Below are positions 48,717 to 56,801 of a stretch of DNA of 64,000 bases, piece after piece. Positions within the stretch are counted from its first letter, which is position 1. Every line of letters starts with the position of its first letter. Under the pieces are notes generated by a model. The model made no database searches. It was not told the origin of the DNA and saw only the letters and a program-made list of their open reading frames with translations. Location of the stretch: the NCBI RefSeq assembly GCF_010206195.1, contig NZ_VIQT01000021.1:62001-126000 (forward strand). The letters run 5' to 3'. The translations under genes were made by a program, and so were the position numbers. This stretch comes from Anaerotruncus colihominis. GTDB lineage: Bacteria; Bacillota; Clostridia; Oscillospirales; Ruminococcaceae.

Positions 48717-50794
48717 CAAACACGCAGCAGCAAATCTGTATACGTTGGGATCGGCCAGCGTTCGCCGTCCATCACGGTTTCTGCGGCGTCACAGGCGGCA
48801 CGCAGGCTCTCCATGCAGCTACGCAACGTCGTGCGCATAAATTCAGCGTGCGCGCGCGGCTGCTCGATTGATTGGCTGCGCGCATAGGCGTCGCGCAGCG
48901 CGTCAAGCTCGCTGTCAATCTGATCGGTCAGTGCGGCGAGCGCATCAAGCAGACGGATCGCCGAAGCGGACGGCGCACCTGCCGTGCGCATCGCATTGAC
49001 AACGCCTGCGATCTCGCCGGCATAGCGCGCGACAGCCGGATAAATCTGGCGGCGCACCATTTCAATCATGGTTGCGGCCTCGATTGCCGTCGTCTTGACG
49101 TAATTTTCAAGCAGGATTTCACGCCGCGACCGGCATTCCGTCTCAGTGAACACCTGATGACGCTCAAAAAGCGCAATATTTTTCGGCGCGATCAAACAGT
49201 CGAACGCCTCCACTGTGGAATTGATGACCGGCAGGCCGCGTTTTTTCGCCTCCTGGACCCATGCGTCCGAATAATTATCCCCATTGAAGATCACGCGGCC
49301 ATGATCGCGCAGAACATCCGCGACAATGGCCGCTAAGGCCGCATCGCGGTCCTCCGCCGTCTCCAGACAACCGGCGAACCGGCCAAACACCTCCGCGAGC
49401 GCCGTGTTGAGCACAACATTTGTCAACGCAATCGACTGGGACGAGCCGAGCATACGAAACTCAAATTTATTCCCTGTGAAGGCAAACGGCGATGTCCTGT
49501 TGCGGTCGGAATCATCCTGTTCCAAATCAGGCAGCGCGCTGACGCCGGTATGGATGTGCCGGCGCTCCTCACCGGCGGCACTGACGCCCTGCGCCAGGGA
49601 AAACAGCGCGCGCGTCAGGCTTTCGCCGAGGAATACCGAGATAATTGCCGGCGGCGCTTCACAGCCGCCAAGCCTCTGATCATTTCCTGCGCACGCGGCC
49701 GAAGCGCGCAGCAGATCGGCATATTCGTCGACCGCTTCGATGAAAGCCGCCAGGATCAGCAAAAAGCGCCGGTTGCACGCTGGATCATCGGACTGCGACA
49801 GCAGATTTTGTCCGTCGTTTGTAATCAGCGAATAGTTGTTGTGCTTGCCCGACCCGTTGATTCCTGAAAACGGCTTTTCATGCAGCAGGCACGCCAACCC
49901 CTTTTGCTTGGCAATAATGCGCATCAGTTCCATCGTGAGCTGATTGTGGTCGCAGGCGATATTTGCCTGATCGTACATCGGCGCAAGTTCGTGCTGCGCG
50001 GGCGCAGCCTCATTGTGTTTTGTCTTGGCGGGCACGCCAAGCGACCAAAGTTCCCCGTCAAGCGCGCGCATATAATCGGAAACGCGCAGGCGGATACGCC
50101 CACAGTAATGATCGTCAAGCTCCTGTCCCTTGGGCGGCTTGGCGCCAAGCAACGTGCGGCCGCAGATTTTCAAATCGAGACGCTTCTCATAAAGCGCGCG
50201 GTCAATTAAAAAATATTCCTGCTCCGAACCGACTGTCGGCGTAACGCATGTAACCGCTGGTTCCCCAAGCGCATGCAGCAGCCGCACCGCAGCCGCGCTG
50301 ACCGCCTCCATGGAACGCAGCAGCGGCGTTTTCTGGTCAAGCGCCTCGCCGCCGTAGGAACAGAACGCCGTCGGTATGTACAGCGTCCCATCGCGCACAA
50401 AAGCCGGCGATGTCGGGTCCCAGGCGGTATATCCGCGCGCCTCAAACGTGGCGCGCAGGCCGCCGGACGGAAAGCTGGACGCGTCCGGTTCCCCGCGGAT
50501 CAGCGCCTTTCCGGAAAAAGCCAGCGCCGCGCCGTCGCCCAATGGTTCTAAAAACGCGTCGTGCTTACCAGCAGTGATATTTGTAAGCGGCTGAAACCAA
50601 TGGGTATAGTGCGTCGCACCCTGTTCGACAGCCCATTTGGCCATTCCCGCCGCGACCGCCTGCGCGATATCAGAATCAAGCGGCAGACCTTCCCGCTGTG
50701 TGCGCCGCAGGCTTTCATAAACAGCCGGCACAAGATATTTGCGCATTGCCGCGTCGTTAAAAACGCGGCTTCCGTATAATTCGATCAGATCCAT
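48716..50794 (-). CDS. glnN: Glutamine synthetase type III
   Basis: A 692-residue GSIII, which makes glutamine from glutamate, ammonia and ATP. It has the family hallmarks: N-terminal MDLIELYGSRVFNDAAMRKY, the GSEQEYFLID glutamate/metal segment, NGSGKHNNYSLITNDG, NRTSPFAFTGNKFEFRMLGS near residue 450, and a helical C-terminal region. ATG 50794 is preferred because GGAGG is six bases upstream; an ATG two codons earlier abuts it. It follows asnA by 57 bases and is likely co-transcribed, so ammonia assimilation into Asn and Gln is grouped here. Confidence 0.95.
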   Translation of the reverse strand: MDLIELYGSRVFNDAAMRKYLVPAVYESLRRTQREGLPLDSDIAQAVAAGMAKWAVEQGATHYTHWFQPLTNITAGKHDAFLEPLGDGAALAFSGKALIRGEPDASSFPSGGLRATFEARGYTAWDPTSPAFVRDGTLYIPTAFCSYGGEALDQKTPLLRSMEAVSAAAVRLLHALGEPAVTCVTPTVGSEQEYFLIDRALYEKRLDLKICGRTLLGAKPPKGQELDDHYCGRIRLRVSDYMRALDGELWSLGVPAKTKHNEAAPAQHELAPMYDQANIACDHNQLTMELMRIIAKQKGLACLLHEKPFSGINGSGKHNNYSLITNDGQNLLSQSDDPACNRRFLLILAAFIEAVDEYADLLRASAACAGNDQRLGGCEAPPAIISVFLGESLTRALFSLAQGVSAAGEERRHIHTGVSALPDLEQDDSDRNRTSPFAFTGNKFEFRMLGSSQSIALTNVVLNTALAEVFGRFAGCLETAEDRDAALAAIVADVLRDHGRVIFNGDNYSDAWVQEAKKRGLPVINSTVEAFDCLIAPKNIALFERHQVFTETECRSRREILLENYVKTTAIEAATMIEMVRRQIYPAVARYAGEIAGVVNAMRTAGAPSASAIRLLDALAALTDQIDSELDALRDAYARSQSIEQPRAHAEFMRTTLRSCMESLRAACDAAETVMDGERWPIPTYTDLLLRV

Positions 50795-50851
50795 ACCCAT
50801 CCTCCATTCACACATCCCATCTCTGGCGCAAAAGCCGTCCGCACATCCCAA

Positions 50852-51865
50852 TTAAAGCAGATGTATCCCCGACGCGGCGCAGGCGTCGTGCATATCATCC
50901 GGCCAGACGGAGGCCTGCACCTCGCCGATGTGCGCCTTTTGCAGCAGCGCCATACAGATACGGCTTTGACCGATGCCGCCGCCCATCGTCAGCGGCAGGC
51001 GGTCCTCCAGCAGCATCCTGTGAAACGGCAGTCCGGCACGCTGCATACATCCCGCCGTCTCAAGCTGCCGTTTCAGTGCGGCGGCGTCCACACGGATACC
51101 CATCGATGAGATCTCAAGCGCACGCCCAAGCACCGGATACCAGATCAGGATATCGCCGTTGAGCGACCAGTCGTCATAGTCGGGCGCGCGTCCGTCGTGC
51201 GGCTTGCCGGAGCGCAGCGCGCCGCCGATTTGGGAGACAAATACCGCGCCATATTTTTGGGCTGCGGCGTTTTCACGTTCCTTTGGCGTCAGTCCCGGAT
51301 ATTCATCCTCAAGCTGCTGGCTTGTAACAAACGAAATCTGTTCCGGCAAAAACCGTTCAAGCGCCGTGAATGCATCGGCCAGGACATTCTGTGTTTTGCA
51401 CAGCGCGCGCATAATCGACCTGACAGTGTCCTCAACTGTCTCCATGGTGCGCTGCTCGCGTGTGATCACCTTTTCCCAATCCCACTGATCAACATAAACT
51501 GAATGCAGGTTATCAAGCTCCTCATCACGGCGGATCGCATTCATATCAGTGTACAGGCCGGTCTGCGGAGCAAAGCCGTAGCGGCCGAGCGCCATTCGTT
51601 TCCATTTGGCGAGTGAGTGGACGATCTGCACATCCGCGCCAAGATCAAGGATATCAAACTGAACCGGGCGTTCGACACCATTGAGGTCGTCGTTCAGCCC
51701 TGTCTCCGGACGGACAAACAGCGGTGCAGATACGCGCGTCAGTGTCAGAGCGCGCGCCAATTCCCGTTCAAAGGTGTCTTTGGCCAGCTTAATTGCGATT
51801 TCCGTCTCCATAATGTCCAGCTTGGAAAAATAGTGCTCAGGCAGCATCAGGTTTTTGACTGACAT
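50852..51865 (-). CDS. asnA: Aspartate--ammonia ligase (asparagine synthetase A)
   Basis: A 337-residue ammonia-dependent asparagine synthetase related to class II aminoacyl-tRNA synthetases. Motifs are ARALTLTRVSAPLFVRPETG, NDDLNGVERPVQFDI, SVYVDQWDWEKVI, and TMGGGIGQSRICMALLQKAH with the class II arginine. It starts MSVKNLMLPEHYFSKLDIME, the standard N-terminus, preceded by GGGGGAT. It is the first gene of an operon with glnN. I looked for a T-box in the leader (the TGGNACCGCG motif) and found none. Confidence 0.95.
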   Translation of the reverse strand: MSVKNLMLPEHYFSKLDIMETEIAIKLAKDTFERELARALTLTRVSAPLFVRPETGLNDDLNGVERPVQFDILDLGADVQIVHSLAKWKRMALGRYGFAPQTGLYTDMNAIRRDEELDNLHSVYVDQWDWEKVITREQRTMETVEDTVRSIMRALCKTQNVLADAFTALERFLPEQISFVTSQQLEDEYPGLTPKERENAAAQKYGAVFVSQIGGALRSGKPHDGRAPDYDDWSLNGDILIWYPVLGRALEISSMGIRVDAAALKRQLETAGCMQRAGLPFHRMLLEDRLPLTMGGGIGQSRICMALLQKAHIGEVQASVWPDDMHDACAASGIHLL

Positions 51866-51949
51866 AAATAAAAAATCCCCCATTCCGCCGCAATATGCGG
51901 CATAGAAAGAAATAAAATGCACCCCCAGCGAATAGAGGCCTTGCGTTCA

Positions 51950-52063
51950 TCATTGCCGGCTGTCCTTCAAAAACGGACAATGGACAATCGCAAAGAGCGT
52001 GCAGTGTCCGCCCGGACAGACGGCACATTCAAAATTTTGCTTGATTTGTGTGCGTCCGTGCAT
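51950..52063 (-). CDS. Possible 37-residue cysteine-rich protein upstream of asnA
   Basis: The minus-strand frame reads MHGRTQIKQNFECAVCPGGH and then CTLFAIVHCPFLKDSRQ. Four cysteines and a histidine (C-x2-C-x3-H-C-x7-H-C) could bind zinc or an Fe-S cluster. A purine-rich GGCGGAG precedes the ATG, though at short spacing. It lies 85 bases before asnA and could be a regulatory leader peptide or small protein. Without homologues in hand this is tentative. Confidence 0.4.
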   Translation of the reverse strand: MHGRTQIKQNFECAVCPGGHCTLFAIVHCPFLKDSRQ

Positions 52064-52079
52064 CACTCCGCCTATAAAT

Positions 52080-52225
52080 GATAAAATAAATATTCCGTGT
52101 TTATCGTATCATGCCCGCAGAGCGGCATGATACAATTGGCCATCAGGGCGGCAGCAGGCCGCGCCCGCGTATCGCCCCAGCCATGAAGGATAAAATAAAC
52201 GCCTTGCGTTTATTTTATCACTCCG
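52080..52225. repeat. Modular hairpin element, copy 3
   Basis: Contains the stem GTATCATGCC/GGCATGATAC, a GGCCATCAGGGCGGCAGCAG module with CCGCGTATCGCC, and the stem GATAAAATAAACGC/GCGTTTATTTTATC with loop CTT, equivalent in layout to the AT stem of the array at 36235. It precedes the ChrB-N-like gene. 52226-52338 shows only that gene's leader. Confidence 0.65.
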
Positions 52226-52338
52226 CACGCCGCCTTGCAAGGAAAATTTCTCCGGCCTGCATGCGGGTGTTGACGAAATCGCTCTCAAAGGGTAAAATAA
52301 AATGGATCTGTGACAGAGATAATGAGGGGGTGCGCCCA

Positions 52339-52869
52339 ATGCAAAGAACCGTCTGGCTGGCAATCAGTTACAATGTGCCGATCAAGCCGTCAAAAGCGCG
52401 CGTCTATGTGTGGCGCAAGCTCAAGGAAATCGGCGCAGAATATTTTAAACAAGGCGTCGCTCTGCTGCCGAATACCGCGCAGAGTATGCAGCAGTTTTCT
52501 GCGCTTGCCCAAAAAATCCGCCAGATGGGCGGCGAAGCGTCGATTGTCGAGCTGCGTTTCACAGACCCCGCAGACGAGCTGCAAACGACGGCCCGTTTCA
52601 AAAAACAGGTGGACGACGAATATACGGAGCTGTTGGCTGACTGCGCCAACGTGCTCCTGATGCTCAAGCGCCCGAACCAGCCTTTGACCGCCGAAGAGAC
52701 GGAAAAAATCCGTCAAGTGGTCAAGCGGTACCGCAAAACGCATTCGCGCGACTTTTTCAAGGCCGCTGCCGCCGGAGAGATCGAAGCCGGCATCAATGAA
52801 ATTATCGACGGCGTGCGCGGCGTCGCCGCTGATTTTGGCAAGCAGCTACGCCGCCTGATGGATGCATAA
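52339..52869 (+). CDS. ChrB N-terminal-like protein
   Basis: A 176-residue protein resembling the N-terminal domain of ChrB. It has WLAISYNVPIKPSKARVYVW and then RKLKEIGAEYFKQGVALLPN, the R-VW-LK--GA----GV-LLP pattern, followed by an alpha-helical region ending in KQLRRLMDA. ChrB N-domains act in chromate sensing or resistance, but the C-terminal ChrB domain and a chrA transporter are absent, so the natural role may be different. The ribosome binding site is GAGGGGG. Confidence 0.72.
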   Translation: MQRTVWLAISYNVPIKPSKARVYVWRKLKEIGAEYFKQGVALLPNTAQSMQQFSALAQKIRQMGGEASIVELRFTDPADELQTTARFKKQVDDEYTELLADCANVLLMLKRPNQPLTAEETEKIRQVVKRYRKTHSRDFFKAAAAGEIEAGINEIIDGVRGVAADFGKQLRRLMDA

Positions 52870-52874
52870 GAACG

Positions 52875-53984
52875 CTATAAAAGCAGTTGTCCGATCACTG
52901 CGTTCGAGACAAGAAACCCCTGTGGCGTCAAACGCAGGCCGCGCATATCCGATACCAGCAGCCCGCCGGGAATCCGGCGGGCTTTTTCACGCAGCGCGCG
53001 CGCGTCATAACCGGGAAAGCGCGCCGCGAGCGTCTCCCATACAACGCCTTCTGTCAGGCGCAGGCGCAGGAGGATATATTCCTGTACGCCGCCGCCCGGG
53101 CCGTCTCCGACACACAACGCAAACGGCTCGTCCGCCTGCAAAAACGCCGCCAGGTCGCGCGGGAAAAAGAACCGCCGGCCGCTTATGAAGGAATGCGCCG
53201 CCGGCCCGACGCCAAGATATTCCCTGCCGTCCCAGTATTTGAGGTTATGACGCGCGATACAGCCCCCGCGTGCAAAGTTGCTGATCTCATACTGTCCATA
53301 TCCTTGCCGCGCGAGCGCCTCAATAGCATAGAGGTAAAGGTCGGCCTGGCCGTCCTCATCCGGGCATTCCGCCTCGATATGGCGCGCTGCAAACGGTGTG
53401 CCAGGCTCGATCTTTAAAAGATACGCACTCACATGCTCCGCGCCAAGCCGCGCGCACAGCTTTACGGCCGATTCGATGTCGGCGTTTGTCTGTCCGGGGG
53501 TGGCAAGCATCAGATCAAATGAAAGATGTTCGAATCCGCACTGTTGGGCCGTTCTGACAGCAAAGGCAAAGCCCTCGGCTGTATGCCGCCGTCCAAGCGT
53601 GCAAAGCTGTTTGTCGTCAGCGCTCTGCATTCCAAAGGACAAGCGATTGACCCCCGCGCCGCGCAGTGCCCGCAGCACTGGCTCCAATGCAGAATGCGGG
53701 TTGCATTCCACCGTGATCTCCGCGTCCGGCGAAACTGCAAATGTCCGGCACACTGCATCCATCAGGCGCGTCAGCCGCCGCCCACCGAGCACCGACGGCG
53801 TCCCGCCTCCAAAATAAACGGTATCCAGCCGTCGCACCCTGTACGGCTGTGTTTTCAAAGCGCGTTCCAGCGCGTCTATGTAGCGGTCCATCAAATCGTC
53901 ATCCGCTTTCACGGAATAAAAATCGCAGTACGGGCATTTGCTCTCACAAAACGGGATATGCAGATACAGGGCGTCACAGCACAT
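52875..53984 (-). CDS. hemW: HemW-type radical SAM haem chaperone
   Basis: A 369-residue radical SAM protein of the HemW (HemN-like) family, now thought to insert haem into target proteins rather than oxidise coproporphyrinogen. The cluster motif is LHIPFCESKCPYCDFYSV with CxxxCxxC at residues 13-20. Other family segments are VYFGGGTPSVLGGRRL, NRLSFGMQSADD and the C-terminal domain starting at YQYEISNFARGG-like YGQYEISNFARGG. AAGGAG precedes the ATG. The gene converges with the ChrB-like gene, leaving five bases. Confidence 0.9.
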   Translation of the reverse strand: MCCDALYLHIPFCESKCPYCDFYSVKADDDLMDRYIDALERALKTQPYRVRRLDTVYFGGGTPSVLGGRRLTRLMDAVCRTFAVSPDAEITVECNPHSALEPVLRALRGAGVNRLSFGMQSADDKQLCTLGRRHTAEGFAFAVRTAQQCGFEHLSFDLMLATPGQTNADIESAVKLCARLGAEHVSAYLLKIEPGTPFAARHIEAECPDEDGQADLYLYAIEALARQGYGQYEISNFARGGCIARHNLKYWDGREYLGVGPAAHSFISGRRFFFPRDLAAFLQADEPFALCVGDGPGGGVQEYILLRLRLTEGVVWETLAARFPGYDARALREKARRIPGGLLVSDMRGLRLTPQGFLVSNAVIGQLLL

Positions 53985-54026
53985 AGGCAGTCTCCTTTTT
54001 ATCCTTCATTTTCACGCTCCACCAGG

Positions 54027-54209
54027 CTGCCCCGCTGTTCGCGGCGCGGCCTGTAAAAGTACCGGAACCTGCCCCACTGTTCGCGGCACAGCCGACTAAA
54101 GTTTTTTGCCGAGGCTTTTTTTCAAAAAAGCCGGAAAGTTTTTTGCCGAGGCTTTTTTTCAAAAAAGCCGGAAAGTTTTTTGCCGAGCTTTTTTTTTCAA
54201 AAAAGCGGG
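54027..54209. repeat. Composite repeat with three 37-bp AT hairpins
   Basis: Two GC units (CTGTTCGCGGCGCGGCC; CTGTTCGCGGCACAGCC) are followed by three 37-bp units starting AAAGTTTTTTGCCGAGGC at 54098, 54135 and 54172, each with a GGCTTTTTT/AAAAAAGCC stem. It is related to 31035-31372 and 47640-47780. It lies just before the queT promoter. Confidence 0.85.
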
Positions 54210-54214
54210 GGAGC

Positions 54215-54243
54215 TTGCTTTTTCGGCTGAAATCAGGTACAAT
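54215..54243 (+). promoter_or_regulatory. Promoter of the preQ1 riboswitch and queT
   Basis: TTGCTT (54215-54220), 17-base spacer, TACAAT (54238-54243). The aptamer begins 21 bases downstream of the -10. Confidence 0.7.
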
Positions 54244-54263
54244 ATTCCATGCTGCAAAGCAGC

Positions 54264-54303
54264 GGTCAGTTCGCAACATCCTGACCTAAAACAAAAACTA
54301 GGG
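54264..54303 (+). promoter_or_regulatory. preQ1-I riboswitch
   Basis: Stem GGTCAG/CTGACC (54264-54269, 54281-54286) encloses loop TTCGCAACATC and is followed by an A-rich tail TAAAACAAAAACTAGG, which can form the H-type pseudoknot of class I preQ1 aptamers. It lies 44 bases before a queT gene, the classical target. The expression platform is not clear; the ribosome binding site AGAGGA is well downstream. Confidence 0.82.
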
Positions 54304-54347
54304 GCGGCCGCAGCGCGGCAAGGCTCCGGAAAAGAGGAAAAAAGAAT

Positions 54348-54869
54348 ATGCAGAAAACCTTCACAACAAGGCGCATGGCCGCGGCGGCTATGCTCGCCGC
54401 GGCTTATTGCGCCGTCAGCCTCGCGCTTGCGCCGCTCTCCTTCGGCGTGGTGCAGATGCGCGTGTCGGAAGCATTCACGCTGCTGCCCGTATTCAGCCCC
54501 GCCGCTATCTGGGGCGTCACGCTTGGCTGTGCGCTGTCGAATGCGCTCGGTTCGTCGATGGGGCTGATTGACGTAGTCTTTGGCACCAGCGCCACTTTGA
54601 TCGCCGCGCTGATGAGCTACGCGCTGCGCAATGTGCGTATCCATGGACTTCCCGTACTCTCGTCGCTGCCGCCCGTGCTTGTCAATGCAGTTGTCATCGG
54701 TGCTGAAATCACCCTTGTCTCTCCGGGCGGCTGGAACACCGGTGTATTTGTATCATCGGCACTGTCTGTTGGTATCGGGCAGATCGTCCCCTGCTGTGTG
54801 CTTGGCCTGCTTCTGGTGTGGGCGCTTGAAAGGAGCCATCTGGAAAACCGGATTTTCGGAACCCTCTAA
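54348..54869 (+). CDS. queT: QueT family queuosine-precursor transporter
   Basis: A 173-residue membrane protein with five or six helices, the S-component of an ECF-type transporter for a queuosine precursor. It has MAAAAMLAAAYCAVSLALAP, VVQMRVSEAFTLLPVFSPAA, the family-typical RVSEAFTLLP, and GLIDVVFGTSATLIAALMSY. A preQ1-I riboswitch in the leader supports the substrate assignment. An energising ECF module is not encoded nearby, as is usual for group II transporters. Confidence 0.92.
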   Translation: MQKTFTTRRMAAAAMLAAAYCAVSLALAPLSFGVVQMRVSEAFTLLPVFSPAAIWGVTLGCALSNALGSSMGLIDVVFGTSATLIAALMSYALRNVRIHGLPVLSSLPPVLVNAVVIGAEITLVSPGGWNTGVFVSSALSVGIGQIVPCCVLGLLLVWALERSHLENRIFGTL

Positions 54870-54878
54870 AATAATTAT

Positions 54879-54915
54879 AAAACAGCCGGCCGCGTCAGCG
54901 TCCGGCTGTTTTTTT
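54879..54915. terminator. Terminator between queT and alr
   Basis: AAAACAGCCGG/CCGGCTGTTTT stem with an 11-base loop and a T run. It serves the rightward queT transcript, and may also serve alr, which ends at 54918. Confidence 0.85.
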
Positions 54916-54917
54916 GC

Positions 54918-56135
54918 CTACAACGGCCGGCCGGTGTGTTCGCCGGCGGCTGCAATGACATAATCGACAGCTGCGATCTCGCGGCCGCCCTGCATGTAAA
55001 CGCGCGGAACGCGCCGGCCGATCAGACAGCATTCCTCGTAGTTGATCGTACCATTGAGCGCTGCAAAATCGTCAAGCGTAATCGCCGCGCCGCCGCTTTC
55101 GCCGATCAGCGTCACAACGTCGCCGCTTTGAACGCCGTCAATCGCGCTGACATCCACCATCAGTTGATCCATGCAAACCGCGCCTGTTATCGGCGCATAT
55201 TGGCCCCGAAGCATAACACGGCCCTTATTTGTAAAATTGCGCCGGTACCCATCGGCATAGCCAATGGCGATCGAGGCAATCCGCCGCCCACCCCTGGGCG
55301 TCACATAGCGGCGCCCATAGCTGACAGCTGCATCCTGATCCAACGTTTTCACCATCGTAACCGTTGTATAAAGCGACATCGCAGGCAGCAGCTTTGCCAT
55401 ATCCGCACATTCCGGCGATGGCGACAGGCCATAGAGCACAACGCCCGGCCGCACCATATCAAGATGATATTCCGGGTATGCAAGCGTCGCCGCGCTGTTG
55501 CAGCAGTGACGCAGCTCAAACTCTACGCCCGCCTGCGTCAGCAGGCCGAGCGTTTCCATAAACACATCAAATTGATGCCGCGTAAAAGAGCGGCTGTCGC
55601 TGTTATATTCATCGGCGCAGGAAAAATGCGTAAATGCCCCCGTACACGAAAGCCCTGGCAGCGCGCAGACCTGAGCGATCTCACCGGCCGCCTGCGCCGC
55701 GTGGCCCTGCTGCGCAAAAAATCCGATACGGCTCATACCTGTATCGATTTTAATATGGCAGTCAACGGTCAATCCATGCGCCGCAGCCTGTTTTGACAGC
55801 GCGTGGGCATATTCGCCGGAATAAACGGTCTGGGACAGCGATTGCTCAACAAGAAGCCCCACCATCTCCGGCGGTGTATACCCCAAAACCAGAACCGGCC
55901 GTACAACCCCCTGCCGGCGCAGGGAAACAGCTTCATTGATATTGGAAACAGCGAACCAATCCGCGCCGTCCCGCTGGAGCGCGCGCGATACATAACCGTC
56001 CCCATGGCCGTATGCGTCGGCCTTGACGACCGCCATGGTCCGGCAGCCCGGCGCAAGGCGTTGCCTGATGATTCGGTGGTTATGTACAATGCGGTCAAGA
56101 TCAATTTCCGCCCAGGTGCGGCGCAGATAATCCAT
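54918..56135 (-). CDS. alr: Alanine racemase
   Basis: A 405-residue PLP enzyme that makes D-alanine for peptidoglycan. The Schiff-base lysine is K38 in MAVVKADAYGHG. IKIDTGMSRIGF, the VVLYGLSPSPE segment and VSYGRRYVTPRGGRRIASIA follow in the normal order, and the C-terminal MDQLMVDVSAIDGVQSGDVV completes the beta domain. Length is a little above the family norm of about 370-390. ATG 56135 (MDYLRRTWAEIDLDRI) is the family N-terminus; an open frame upstream is ignored. Confidence 0.95.
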   Translation of the reverse strand: MDYLRRTWAEIDLDRIVHNHRIIRQRLAPGCRTMAVVKADAYGHGDGYVSRALQRDGADWFAVSNINEAVSLRRQGVVRPVLVLGYTPPEMVGLLVEQSLSQTVYSGEYAHALSKQAAAHGLTVDCHIKIDTGMSRIGFFAQQGHAAQAAGEIAQVCALPGLSCTGAFTHFSCADEYNSDSRSFTRHQFDVFMETLGLLTQAGVEFELRHCCNSAATLAYPEYHLDMVRPGVVLYGLSPSPECADMAKLLPAMSLYTTVTMVKTLDQDAAVSYGRRYVTPRGGRRIASIAIGYADGYRRNFTNKGRVMLRGQYAPITGAVCMDQLMVDVSAIDGVQSGDVVTLIGESGGAAITLDDFAALNGTINYEECCLIGRRVPRVYMQGGREIAAVDYVIAAAGEHTGRPL

Positions 56136-56254
56136 CGCCCCAAAATCCCTCCAGTTTTTAGCAGGATCAAATCTATATATAACAGACGGCAAAACAGCCC
56201 CATCCATTCTCTCGCCAGGGCCTTTCATCAAAAAAGCCCCGGCGGAAACGATTA

Positions 56255-56418
56255 GAAGCTGTACCAATGGGGGAAAGCGCATGGATTGGCAAGAAAATTT
56301 TTTGTCCGGCAAGGAAGGAAAGCGTGGGAATCCCGGCGAATTTCAAGCTTTTCTGGCACGGTCCGGACAGGAAATTTTCCGCCAGGGCGTGTGCCTCTCC
56401 CATTGGTACAGCTTCTTA
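56255..56418. repeat. Palindromic MITE-like element
   Basis: Terminal inverted repeats of about 50 bp: GAAGCTGTACCAATGGG on the left and CCCATTGGTACAGCTTC on the right are exact, with further imperfect pairing inwards to TTGTCCGG/CCGGACAG. The right end supplies the stop codon of the gene at 56416-56616. No coding frame is credible inside. Confidence 0.85.
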
Positions 56419-56616
56419 ATCATCATCCGTACCATCCCGGACGCTGCGGACCATCAGGACGGATAGACCGATTGTGTTCAGGATGATCGAAAGGACCAGC
56501 GTAATCAAGGCCCAGGGTGAATTCGTATTGAATAAAAGCAGCAGGGCAACCAACAATATTGTTATGCCCGCGACAAGGAAAACGCGGCCTATTTTTCGTT
56601 TCGTCATTGTTTGCAT
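56416..56616 (-). CDS. Small two-helix membrane protein
   Basis: A 66-residue protein, MQTMTKRKIGRVFLVAGITI, with two hydrophobic segments (about 11-27 and 31-52) and a short charged C-terminus. AAGGA precedes the ATG at 56616. The TAA stop lies in the end of the palindromic MITE-like element, so insertion probably replaced the original C-terminus. Function unknown; upstream open frame is not supported. Confidence 0.6.
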   Translation of the reverse strand: MQTMTKRKIGRVFLVAGITILLVALLLLFNTNSPWALITLVLSIILNTIGLSVLMVRSVRDGTDDD

Positions 56617-56801
56617 CAATCCTTTTTTATTGTGGAAAGCAGCCTGAACAGCTTCCCGTTGCGGCGTGCAGCCACGGCCGTGTGAAAAGGAAACGGCTCT
56701 TATAATATACACCAACCGGCGTGTTTTTACAACCGCGCCGCGAAGTTTAACAGATTCGTAACATGCGCGGGGCCTTTTGCCCCGCCAAAGGAGGGACGCC
56801 C

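Noticed and set aside
51866-52110. T-box or other tRNA-responsive leader before asnA
   Set aside because: The conserved TGGNACCGCG motif and specifier stem are absent on the minus strand; the same holds before gltX.
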